NCBI GenBank assembly: GCA_964370795.1
Contig: CAYJME010000072.1
Span: forward strand, 1-14,098
Reading direction: 5' to 3'
Source of the DNA: JAHFOW01 sp964370795
Lineage (GTDB): Bacteria > Planctomycetota > Brocadiia > Brocadiales > Brocadiaceae
DNA length: 14,098 bases
The position numbers and the translations under genes were made by a program. Positions 6,579 through 12,662 of the stretch are shown one piece after another. A model generated the notes under the pieces. That model was given only the letters and a program-made list of their open reading frames with translations. It ran no database searches and had not been told where the DNA came from. How positions within the stretch are numbered: the first letter of the stretch is position 1; each line of letters starts with the position of its first letter.

Positions 6579-8156
6579 ATGGCGAAGTTAGAAAGGGCGC
6601 TTATCAGCGTCTCTGATAAAACAGGCATTGTGGAATTTGCCAGGGAGTTGCAGCATTTAGGCATGGAAATTATCTCAACCGGAGGTACAGCCAAATCATT
6701 AAAAGAAAATGGTATCCGTGTGGTAGAGATATCAGAACACACAGGCTTTCCCGAAATTATGGACGGTCGTGTAAAAACCCTGCACCCAAAAGTACACGGT
6801 GGTTTATTGGGGCTGCGTGACAACGAGACCCATAAAAAACAGATGAAGGAGCTGGGCATAAAACCGATTGATATGGTTGTAGTAAACCTCTACCCTTTTG
6901 AGAAAACCATTGCCAAAAAAGGCGTAAGTCTGGAGGAGGCGATTGAGAATATCGACATCGGCGGTCCTTCCATGATCCGATCTGCATCAAAAAACTACAA
7001 ACACGTAATTGTTGTGGTAAACCCTAAGCGATATCAATTTATCATTGAGGAACTCAAGGCAAATCACAACGATCTTTCGGAAATGATGCGTTTTGAACTG
7101 GCCATAGAAGCATTCAGGATGACAGGCCGTTACGATAGAATTATCGCCAATTATCTTGATAGTCTTGATAAGGAAAAAGGCGGTTATCCGACAACATTAT
7201 CTCTGGATTATATAAAACGACAACCATTGCGTTATGGCGAAAATCCCCATCAAACAGCGGCATTTTACGGAGAAGAGAATATACCCGAACCCTGTGTATC
7301 CAACGCTCAACAAATATACGGCAAGGAGCTTTCCTATAATAATATCATTGATTTGAATGCGGCTTTAGAGTTAGTAAAGGAATTCGAACGCCCTTCAGCC
7401 ATAGTCATAAAACACACCAATCCCTGCGGTGCTGCGTCTGCAAATACCCTGGCAGAGGTATTTATAAAGGCTTACAACGGCGACCCCGTATCCGCATTTG
7501 GTTGTATACTGGGCTTAAACAGGACGGTCGATGTCGCCACGGCAGATGCCATTACCGAGCCTGGCCACTTTGTAGAAGCAATCATAGCGCCCGATTTTGA
7601 ACCAAAGGCCGTGGAGATTCTCACCACAAAGCGAAAGTGGGGAAGCGGTCTCAGACTTTTAAAAACGGGCGAACTTTCAGCAAAATTAATTGATGCATCT
7701 GCCTATGATATGAAACGGGTTGTCGGTGGCATGCTCCTGCAGGGCAGGGACTTGTCGGTTTATGATCCGGCAAATCTCAAGGTTGTCTCAAAGAAAAAAC
7801 CGTCAGACAAGGAAATGGCCGACCTGCGCTTTGCCTTTATTGTATGCAAGCATGTGAAATCGAATAGCATTGTCTTTGTAAAGGATGAGATGGTAGTGGG
7901 CGTCGGCGCCGGACAGATGAGCCGTATTGATTCCACAGAGATCGCCATAAAGAAGGCGGGGAATAGGGTCAAGGGCGCCGTAATGGCATCTGACGCCTTC
8001 TTCCCCTTCAGGGATAACGTTGATACAGCGGCAAAGGCGGGCGTAGTGGCAATCATCCAGCCCGGCGGATCGAACAAGGATGACGAATCCATCGCCGCCG
8101 CTGATGAACACGGCATAGTTATGATATTTACCGGACAGAGACATTTCAGGCATTAA
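6579..8156 (+). CDS. purH: Bifunctional AICAR formyltransferase / IMP cyclohydrolase
   Basis: 525 residues, the normal length for PurH, which catalyses the last two steps of IMP synthesis. The N-terminal cyclohydrolase domain (about 1-200) shows ALISVSDKTGI, STGGTAKSL, FPEIMDGRVKTLHPKVHGG and NIDIGGPSMIRSASKN (124-139). The C-terminal formyltransferase domain shows LRYGENPHQTAAFY (217-230), the catalytic loop KHTNPCGAA (278-286), GAGQMSRIDS (443-452), SDAFFPFRD (471-479) and the conserved end FTGQRHFRH. The ribosome-binding site AAGGAGG lies 5 nt from the ATG, the strongest in the window. It is a single-gene unit, divergent from the glutaredoxin-rnf unit. No defect is seen. Confidence 0.98.
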   Translation: MAKLERALISVSDKTGIVEFARELQHLGMEIISTGGTAKSLKENGIRVVEISEHTGFPEIMDGRVKTLHPKVHGGLLGLRDNETHKKQMKELGIKPIDMVVVNLYPFEKTIAKKGVSLEEAIENIDIGGPSMIRSASKNYKHVIVVVNPKRYQFIIEELKANHNDLSEMMRFELAIEAFRMTGRYDRIIANYLDSLDKEKGGYPTTLSLDYIKRQPLRYGENPHQTAAFYGEENIPEPCVSNAQQIYGKELSYNNIIDLNAALELVKEFERPSAIVIKHTNPCGAASANTLAEVFIKAYNGDPVSAFGCILGLNRTVDVATADAITEPGHFVEAIIAPDFEPKAVEILTTKRKWGSGLRLLKTGELSAKLIDASAYDMKRVVGGMLLQGRDLSVYDPANLKVVSKKKPSDKEMADLRFAFIVCKHVKSNSIVFVKDEMVVGVGAGQMSRIDSTEIAIKKAGNRVKGAVMASDAFFPFRDNVDTAAKAGVVAIIQPGGSNKDDESIAAADEHGIVMIFTGQRHFRH

Positions 8157-8187
8157 GAAAACACGGATTTCACAGATGACACAGATA
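8157..8187. repeat. CACAGAT-type dispersed intergenic repeat
   Basis: ACACGGATTTCACAGATGACACAGAT follows directly after the purH stop. The unit CACNGATTT / CACAGATGA repeats about every 9-11 nt. Similar copies lie at 3062-3085 (inverted) and 13929-13957. Confidence 0.55.
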
Positions 8188-8240
8188 ACAGGGGTTGAAA
8201 ATCGTTTAACCAAGCATCCGACGAAGTCTTCAACCCCTGT
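8188..8240. repeat. Palindromic element downstream of purH
   Basis: Perfect 12-bp arms ACAGGGGTTGAA (8188-8199) and TTCAACCCCTGT (8229-8240) around a 29-nt centre. There is no U-run, so as a purH terminator it would not be classical. The 85 bp after it (8241-8325) contain nothing I can recognise. Confidence 0.6.
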
Positions 8241-8325
8241 AATCATGCAGGTTCAAATATGCATGGATTGGATTGAGTAAAGCAGAACCAAACAACATAG
8301 CTAAGAAAACAGGAATGACAGAAAA

Positions 8326-8446
8326 CATTTCATTGTTATATTGGATTCTCCAGGGTCGTGCTATAGTAAGGGATTAAAACAACTTATCGTTACATAGTCA
8401 CAACCTTTTCAAGTATATTCTATAATCAAGGTCTAACCCCCAATAT
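8326..8446 (-). mobile_element. RAYT-element remnant, copy 1 (5' end only)
   Basis: On the minus strand this carries the shared left border (ending in the ACCCCCAATATT motif), the AT-rich leader, and the first 13 codons of a REP-associated transposase: (I)ARPWRIQYNNEM. The start codon is ATA (8364-8362) instead of ATG, and homology to copies 2 and 3 stops after codon 13. It is the most reduced of the three copies. Confidence 0.65.
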
Positions 8447-8516
8447 TTTGTATAGATTCTGAATAATTCAATCATCTAATAGAAGCACACCAACAATACT
8501 AAAAACCTTATTTTAC

Positions 8517-8747
8517 TTGGCTTATACCTATCAATCTCGCTATAATTTGTTTTTAACTAACTTGTCGCAATACAAAAAAGCTATTGATATAGATATTGGG
8601 GTAAAAGGAATTGATGCCCGTTTATTTTTCAAATTCTATGCCGAGCTATTTAAACACTTATCAAAACCTGTAGACCTTGTAGATCTTTCAAAGAAATCTT
8701 TATTTAATAACCTTGTAGAAGAAACTGGAATTAAAATCTATGGTTAG
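8517..8747 (+). pseudogene. MNT-type nucleotidyltransferase (antitoxin) fragment
   Basis: C-terminal two-thirds of a minimal nucleotidyltransferase of the MNT family, the antitoxin half of HEPN/MNT pairs. YKKAIDIDIGVKGIDARLFF keeps the second catalytic-motif aspartates (D24, D26 of the open frame). KPVDLVDLSKKSLFNNL and the terminal GIKIYG are typical of the family. The N-terminal GS(x)RARG nucleotide-binding motif is missing or scrambled (QSRYNLF), and only a TTG start is available. No ribosome-binding site is seen. The end overlaps the next ORF by 8 nt, as in intact pairs. It is probably a decayed gene. Confidence 0.65.
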
Positions 8748-8925
8748 CTTATCCAGACAGATTCTTGCTGAAAAAGAAAATGCAGAAATCGCTTTAAGGA
8801 ATCTTAAAGAAGCTCTATCAAGGAAAGAAAAATCAGTTGTTGAACTGGCTGCTATTGGTACTTTTCTTCATAATGTTTGGAATAAATTTATGTCAGAAAT
8901 AGAAAGATTTTTAAAACCACAGTAA
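8740..8925 (+). pseudogene. HEPN-domain toxin fragment
   Basis: 61 codons matching the N-terminal half of a HEPN-family ribonuclease toxin. The stretch ALRNLKEAL...EKSVVELAAIGTFLHNVWN is the usual helix pair of MNT-partner HEPN proteins. Full-length relatives run to about 130-140 residues and carry an RxxxxH catalytic motif near the C-terminus. Here the frame stops after LKPQ, next to a GAA repeat tract, so the catalytic part is lost. The start ATG lies inside the MNT fragment, consistent with a former coupled operon. Function as a toxin is very unlikely. Confidence 0.6.
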
Positions 8926-8939
8926 AACCACAAAACCAC

Positions 8940-9013
<74 letters not shown>

Positions 9014-9015
9014 TA

Positions 9016-9275
9016 GGGTCCCCCAATATTTTCCCTAACTAAAATTTTTCAGAGATCTTTTCGAGATACTCTAAAATTTACGATAATCTTCATCGGCATA
9101 AAATACCTCTCCCGGAGCAACTCTTCTTGACATAACATGATACATTGCATTGTTATATGGGATTCTCTAGGGTCGTGCCATAGTAATGGCACTAAAATAA
9201 CTTATTGTTACAACCTTTTACCTGGGTTAATCCTTGTCATGTATATTCTATAATCAGGGTCTGACCCCAATATTT
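9016..9275 (-). mobile_element. RAYT-element remnant, copy 2
   Basis: Segment bounded by border-like motifs in direct orientation: GGGTCCCCCAATATTT at 9016-9031 and GGGTCTGACCCCAATATTT ending at 9275. It contains the same AT-rich leader and transposase start as copy 3. About 142 bp at the high-coordinate side are strongly similar to copy 3. Confidence 0.65.
9038..9181 (-). pseudogene. REP-associated tyrosine transposase (Y1/HUH) fragment, copy 2
   Basis: From ATG 9181 the minus strand reads MARP*RIPYNNAMYHVMSR followed by EVFYADEDYRKF, the N-terminus of an IS200-like RAYT transposase. Codon 5 (Trp in copies 1 and 3) is TAG. A one-base deletion after YRKF relative to copy 3 shifts the frame. 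The catalytic HUH and tyrosine motifs are absent. It is certainly inactive. Confidence 0.75.
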
Positions 9276-9284
9276 CCTCGACAA

Positions 9285-9370
9285 GAGGCGGGTTGGATTA
9301 TATAAACCGAGGCTCAGTATCAACTATCCGTATATTCAAAAAAAGTTGAGTTTCGTACCTCAACCCAACC
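9285..9370. repeat. Possible palindromic intergenic repeat
   Basis: GGTTGG (9291-9296) can pair with CCAACC (9365-9370). Inside the right side GTTGAG (9345-9350) pairs with CTCAAC (9359-9364) across TTTCGTAC. The GGTTGGGTTGAGG/ACGAAACTCAAC wording resembles widespread bacterial intergenic repeats. The family is not identified. Confidence 0.35.
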
Positions 9371-9379
9371 TTACGCCAC

Positions 9380-9419
9380 TAACGACAGAACTCACAGGTG
9401 CGGCGGTCGTTACGCCGCA
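9380..9419. other. Hairpin with competing upstream complement
   Basis: TGCGGCG (9399-9405) and CGCCGCA (9413-9419) form a 7-bp GC-rich stem whose entire 7-nt loop, GTCGTTA (9406-9412), is the reverse complement of TAACGAC (9380-9386). It sits 18 nt past the DUF2283-like gene stop, so it may act as its terminator or 3' structure. Confidence 0.5.
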
Positions 9420-9436
9420 TTCTATGGAGTGATTTG

Positions 9437-9643
9437 TCAGGCAATGCCTTTTTCCATTTGCAAGTACGATACTTCTGTAATATTTGCCTTATCCTTTGCA
9501 TGTTCGATGGTCATGCTGACAAGATTGCCCCTTCTATCCAAATCGATATAAAGGTTTTCCGATATTTCTTTTGTTTCAACCACTGATTCGTTTGAAAATT
9601 CAATGAGCGCCGTATCGCTATCTGCAAAATATCTAATTTTCAT
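9437..9643 (-). CDS. DUF2283-like small protein
   Basis: 68 residues from the ATG at 9643. The pattern MKIRYFADSDTALIEFS, VVETKEISENLYIDLDRRGN and MTIEHAKD matches the DUF2283 family: small beta-rich proteins with the YDxxxDxLYIxL...DxxGxLVGIEI layout. Biochemical function is unknown. A GTG three bases upstream is possible, but AAGGAGG lies 7 nt from the ATG, the best spacing. Its ATG overlaps the stop of the preceding gene by one base (TGATG), so the two are translationally coupled. Such DUF2283/small-partner pairs resemble toxin-antitoxin modules, which would make this the antitoxin-like half; that is inference. Confidence 0.8.
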   Translation of the reverse strand: MKIRYFADSDTALIEFSNESVVETKEISENLYIDLDRRGNLVSMTIEHAKDKANITEVSYLQMEKGIA

Positions 9644-9882
9644 CACCTTTCCTCCTTAAAGTTTCGGTCAAAAAAAGCATTATGAACGGTCTCCCCATCT
9701 TCTAAAAATATTACTCTCAAATATTTCCCGACCTCAGCTATATAACTCCACTTTTTTATCCTCCCGTCAGACTGTATTTCTGTTTTCAAGGGGTTATTAG
9801 TCGTTTCCAATATCCACTTTTCTTTAATAATTGCCCTGTCTGGGCGTTGCCTGATGAACAAAAAATATTGTGTGCATTTCAT
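9643..9882 (-). CDS. Conserved small hypothetical, partner of the DUF2283-like protein
   Basis: 79 residues from ATG 9882 (MKCTQYFLFIRQRPDR...). The region QSDGRIKKWSYI...KYLRVIFLEDGETVHNAFFDRNF resembles small DUF4258-like conserved proteins found beside DUF2283 genes; the family name is from memory and unconfirmed. The pattern of short strands with a terminal HNAFFD motif is compatible with a RelE/barrel-like toxin fold, but no catalytic residues can be named. A TTG start at 9921 would add 13 residues with no family support and was rejected. No Shine-Dalgarno is evident. The stop overlaps the next gene (TGATG). Its nearest promoter is at 10058-10086. Confidence 0.7.
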   Translation of the reverse strand: MKCTQYFLFIRQRPDRAIIKEKWILETTNNPLKTEIQSDGRIKKWSYIAEVGKYLRVIFLEDGETVHNAFFDRNFKEER

Positions 9883-9908
9883 AAATAGTATTGTATCTTT
9901 TGTACGGC

Positions 9909-10007
9909 CTAACGTCGGCAATCAGCCGCGAATATAACGAATCGGTTTGAAAAATACTTTCTATCATTCAAAGCGTGGGAAATGAAGACCATAGGGCGTT
10001 TACGCAT
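9909..10007 (-). CDS. 32-codon ORF, possible TIR-domain N-terminal remnant
   Basis: ATG at 10007, stop TAG at 9911-9909. It begins MRKRPMVFISHALNDRKYFS, which looks like the first strand and BB-loop approach of a bacterial TIR domain (VFISHxxxDxxF). It then runs into unrelated sequence. AAAGGT lies about 12 nt upstream. It starts about 44 nt after the predicted start point of the promoter at 10058-10086, nearly the same distance as the AIPR gene has from its matching promoter. The match is only about 17 residues, so this could be chance or a true small leader ORF. Confidence 0.35.
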   Translation of the reverse strand: MRKRPMVFISHALNDRKYFSNRFVIFAADCRR

Positions 10008-10057
10008 GAGAAAACCGACCTTTACGACGTCTAACAAGTTATTATACAGTTTCTGTC

Positions 10058-10086
10058 TTATAACAGAGCAAAATCATAAATGTCAA
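10058..10086 (-). promoter_or_regulatory. Strong promoter with AIPR-like leader
   Basis: On the minus strand TTGACA (10086-10081), a 17-nt spacer, and TTATAA (10063-10058). The 26 bp at 10033-10058, the start of the transcript, match 12331-12356 before the AIPR gene at 22 of 26 positions. It points toward the 32-codon ORF and the two small genes that follow. Confidence 0.65.
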
Positions 10087-10134
10087 CGAAAAAGCAGAAG
10101 AAACTTGACCTTTATCATGACTAAGGGAAGACTA

Positions 10135-10445
10135 GGGGCAGACCTTGAAAATAGAATACAAAATCAGGTCAATCTCTTTTTTTAGTCTTCTTTGTGTTTT
10201 CAAATGATTTCCCATCAGGACAAAGGCAAATATCTATAACTGAAACTTTTCAGAGGTTTTTTCGAGAGACTCTAAAAATTTATGATAGTCTTCATCGGCA
10301 TAAAATACATCTCCCTGAGCAAATACCCTTGACATAACATGATACATTGCATTGTTATATTGGATTCTCCAGGGTCGTGCCATAGTAATGGACTAAAATA
10401 ACGTATTGTTACAACCTTTATATTCTATAATCAAGGCCTGACCCC
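10135..10445 (-). mobile_element. RAYT-derived miniature element with inverted ends, copy 3
   Basis: About 311 bp. The ends are imperfect inverted repeats of about 25 bp: GGGGCAGACCTTGAAAATAG at 10135 and, read on the minus strand from 10445, GGGGTCAGGCCTTGATTATA, with three substitutions and one gap over the full arm. Between them lies the N-terminal part of a REP-associated transposase gene. This looks like an internally deleted, non-autonomous derivative (MITE-like) of a RAYT element. Confidence 0.65.
10204..10383 (-). pseudogene. REP-associated tyrosine transposase (Y1/HUH) fragment, copy 3
   Basis: The best preserved copy. From ATG 10383 it reads MARPWRIQYNNAMYHVMSR, then GDVFYADEDYHKFLESLEKT and SEKFQL, an in-frame TAG (codon 50), and continues in the same frame as IFAFVLMGNH. 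The last four residues are the start of the catalytic HUH motif (MGNHxH in intact proteins). Similarity ends there, so the second histidine, the tyrosine and the rest are gone. Intact RAYTs are commonly around 200 residues or more. Confidence 0.8.
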
Positions 10446-10554
10446 AATATTTTTTCCCTGGCTGATTGATGGCGCACATTTAATTTACTAATCTACCCTT
10501 TTCCTTTGATGTTCACTTTCTCGGACAACCTGACAAGAACTGACCCCAATATTT
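10438..10554. repeat. Tandem pair of CTGACCCCAATATTT border motifs
   Basis: The 15-mer CTGACCCCAATATTT occurs exactly at 10438-10452 and 10540-10554 (102 bp apart) and at 9261-9275. Degenerate forms lie at 8433-8448 and 9016-9031. It marks the border of the RAYT-related elements. The rest of 10453-10615 holds no recognised feature, and no clear terminator for the AIPR gene was found. Confidence 0.75.
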
Positions 10555-10615
10555 AAGAAAATTCAAATTTTCAAAATAAATGTCCCCCATTAATCCTTTT
10601 TCAATTTCATATCAT

Positions 10616-12307
10616 CTATTCTGTATTCAATTCACTTAATATTCCTGCCTTTAAATCTCTACACCTCGTATAGTTTCTAAATAGTTGATGTATTAAAGCC
10701 GATGGATACTTTCTTTCAGTATGTTCAAATGTTTTGTTGGTTAAGGTTGTGAGAAGGTTAGGAATTTCGTCTATGAGGTACCCATCAAAATTGGATGATG
10801 GATTTAGTATAGATTTTTTAGGTATAAGTGTAAAAACTAAATTAAGAATAAAGTAGTTACCATATGTATAAACACCTCGTTCTCTGCCGGCTTTTGACGT
10901 TTTGTTAAAATTCAAATACTTCGAAACAACTCTATATACTTTTATGGTTCCCCAAAGTATGTATGATTTAAGTGCATCATTAAATAAAGTCTTATAGGGG
11001 GCTTTTTCTTTATCCTCCCAAAGGCGACCGATTTCTCGCTTTGCTGTTACAGAAAGAGTATTATCATCTTCATAGCAAGCTAAAGCAACGGTTGCCTCTT
11101 CTAATGTGCAATTCTTTTCATCGTAAGGAATTACTTCATCTGTTCTTTTATAATGATAATTGATGCCTTGAAGTAACAATTCTGTCCTTATATTATGTTG
11201 TAGAGGATCGAGGCTTATGAAATCTCTTTTCTCAATTTTGTTTTGTGTATTTGATGCAATCGTAATCCTATTACCAAAATTTTCAGGTGACTTATTTATT
11301 GGGATAAGTCGGATAAATACTTTACATTTTTTTACCTGCTCAGGAAACTTATCAATAGCAATACCTAAACTGCCAACGGTTTGGGCTCCGTTAATTATCG
11401 AAATTCCTTTACAATCAAACAAACCGGTTATTCGACCAACAGTTTTCGCCGGCAAAGGATTTATCTCATTACATAATACCGTTACGCCATTGTTGAAATA
11501 CACAAAATTTTCTGGCTCATTTTCAATAGTTTTAAGAATTCCCGTGTTAATATCAGACAAGCCAATAAAATTTCTAATATTTTCAACAAATAATTTCTTT
11601 CTATGGTTCTTCCAAAGTTGGGCTAAGTCATATGCTGAAATTTGCCCGTAATAAGCTGGATAAGGTTCATCAATTGTACCCCAATTTGATAATGAAATTT
11701 CTCCGTCAATTGGTTTGCCAGCAAGAACAGTATTCAAAGTATCATGAGAAGACTTTAGATTGAAGTCAGTGAAGTAAGCCCATTCTGTTGATTCGTTCAG
11801 GTCATTTACTAAATCATTAATGATATTCTGATTATGTATAGAGAAACCTTTACCAGTATAGGATAGAAGAATGTTTAATTTTATTTGACTATCTCCAAAG
11901 GCATCTTTAATTGTAGTTAATTTACTTTTAAGTTTGTCATTAAATCTGTCATATTTCTCCTCAATCAGGTCAATGATGCCATCTCTAAATTTTCTCATTT
12001 CACCAGTGTCTGGTTCACCGGTTCCTTCTTCGATAAACTTCGATTGAACTAAGTAAATAACATTTTGTTGTTCGTCATAATAAACTGCATCAATACCATT
12101 ATCCTCAAATCCATCTGTGATCGCTTTTCCGCTTTCATTAATATTTGATGATGCAATTATATGCAAACCATAGGCTGCCATAGCTCTAGAATAAAATGCC
12201 TTTTGTTTTTCAGCATCTGGTTTACCTACATAATCAGACATATCTATTTTGTCTGTAAATAATTTTTCTAATGCAGTTTTGATGTGGTTTACTTGTACTC
12301 TTGACAT
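10616..12307 (-). CDS. AIPR family protein (abortive infection phage resistance), with N-terminal nuclease-like motif
   Basis: 563 residues, within the usual range for AIPR-family proteins, which were first linked to lactococcal abortive infection. The family core is clear: FIGLSDINTGILKTIENEPE then NFVYFNNGVTVLC (268-279), SIINGAQTVGSL (303-314), NRITIASNTQNKIEKRDFIS (346-365) and LDPLQHNIRTELL (366-378). Near the N-terminus FEDNGIDAVYY (D73) followed by YLVQSK (Q88-S-K90) fits the D...QxK form of the PD-(D/E)XK nuclease motif seen in Mrr-like enzymes. That motif suggests nucleic-acid cleavage; this is inference. It is visibly more AT-rich than its neighbours and flanked by mobile-element remnants, which suggests transfer. 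It is a single gene with no methylase or partner beside it. The Shine-Dalgarno is weak (GGGAG about 18 nt upstream). Confidence 0.88.
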   Translation of the reverse strand: MSRVQVNHIKTALEKLFTDKIDMSDYVGKPDAEKQKAFYSRAMAAYGLHIIASSNINESGKAITDGFEDNGIDAVYYDEQQNVIYLVQSKFIEEGTGEPDTGEMRKFRDGIIDLIEEKYDRFNDKLKSKLTTIKDAFGDSQIKLNILLSYTGKGFSIHNQNIINDLVNDLNESTEWAYFTDFNLKSSHDTLNTVLAGKPIDGEISLSNWGTIDEPYPAYYGQISAYDLAQLWKNHRKKLFVENIRNFIGLSDINTGILKTIENEPENFVYFNNGVTVLCNEINPLPAKTVGRITGLFDCKGISIINGAQTVGSLGIAIDKFPEQVKKCKVFIRLIPINKSPENFGNRITIASNTQNKIEKRDFISLDPLQHNIRTELLLQGINYHYKRTDEVIPYDEKNCTLEEATVALACYEDDNTLSVTAKREIGRLWEDKEKAPYKTLFNDALKSYILWGTIKVYRVVSKYLNFNKTSKAGRERGVYTYGNYFILNLVFTLIPKKSILNPSSNFDGYLIDEIPNLLTTLTNKTFEHTERKYPSALIHQLFRNYTRCRDLKAGILSELNTE

Positions 12308-12354
12308 ATTAATATTTTATAATGTCTCCCAAAAAGTTATTGTAAAGTTTCCGT

Positions 12355-12383
12355 CTTTTATCAAAACCAAACTTGAAAGTCAA
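12355..12383 (-). promoter_or_regulatory. Sigma70-type promoter of the AIPR gene
   Basis: On the minus strand TTGACT (12383-12378), a 17-nt spacer, and TAAAAG (12360-12355). The predicted start is near 12348, about 41 nt before the ATG. The leader matches that at 10033-10058. A copy of TTTCCGTCTT lies at 12348-12357, overlapping the -10 and start region. Confidence 0.6.
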
Positions 12384-12400
12384 TACACAACAATAAATTA

Positions 12401-12429
12401 TTGACAAAAAATATCAAACTGCATATATT
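12401..12429 (+). promoter_or_regulatory. Divergent promoter-like sequence, target unknown
   Basis: TTGACA (12401-12406), a 17-nt spacer, and TATATT (12424-12429), close to consensus. It is back-to-back with the AIPR promoter: the two -35 boxes are 17 bp apart inside the inverted pair GTCAATA (12379-12385) / TATTGAC (12399-12405). TTTCCGTCTT recurs at 12431-12440, just downstream of the -10. No convincing gene follows on the plus strand; a 22-codon ORF from 12485 runs into a repeat. Confidence 0.5.
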
Positions 12430-12501
12430 ATTTCCGTCTTACATTACTTTTAGCGTGATAGACAGAAAAGAGGATAATTCTTAAATGATCCATATCCCAA
12501 A

Positions 12502-12643
12502 TGGTAACAGTTCATCCCACCGAAGAAAACGCCGAGACCGCAGAGGATGTAATAGAGGATAAACGAAAATAGTATGCAAAATCCCTCCATCCCTTTATTT
12601 CTCTGCGTTCTCCGCGCACTCTGTGGTAAACTATTACCTTTGT
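12502..12643. repeat. Large imperfect inverted repeat between cinA and the AIPR gene
   Basis: Left arm about 12502-12546 (GGTAACAGTTCATCCCACCG through GACCGCAGAGGA). The right arm, about 12600-12643, reads on the minus strand GGTAATAGTTTACCACAGAG through GAACGCAGAGAAA. The arms share the ACCNCAGAG / CGCAGAG wording of the purH-leader repeat. It lies just past the cinA stop and may end its transcript. Confidence 0.6.
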
Positions 12644-12662
12644 TCTGAAACGATTTACTCCT

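Noticed and set aside
7803..8246. Long open frame antisense to the end of purH
   Set aside because: It is the reverse shadow of a clear purH coding sequence, with no recognisable protein pattern.
9905..10045. attC-like (integron) core words such as GTTAGGC and GTCTAAC around the small-gene module
   Set aside because: No properly spaced pair of RYYYAAC and GTTRRRY on one strand with internal complementarity was found, and there is no integrase gene.
9982..10185. Plus-strand ORF of 67 codons
   Set aside because: It runs across the promoter-leader region and the left end of the RAYT element, with no family resemblance and no ribosome-binding site.
10557..10575. GAAAATTCAAATTTTC palindrome as AIPR terminator
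   Set aside because: The arms are only AT pairs with a tiny loop and no U-run after it in the transcript direction.
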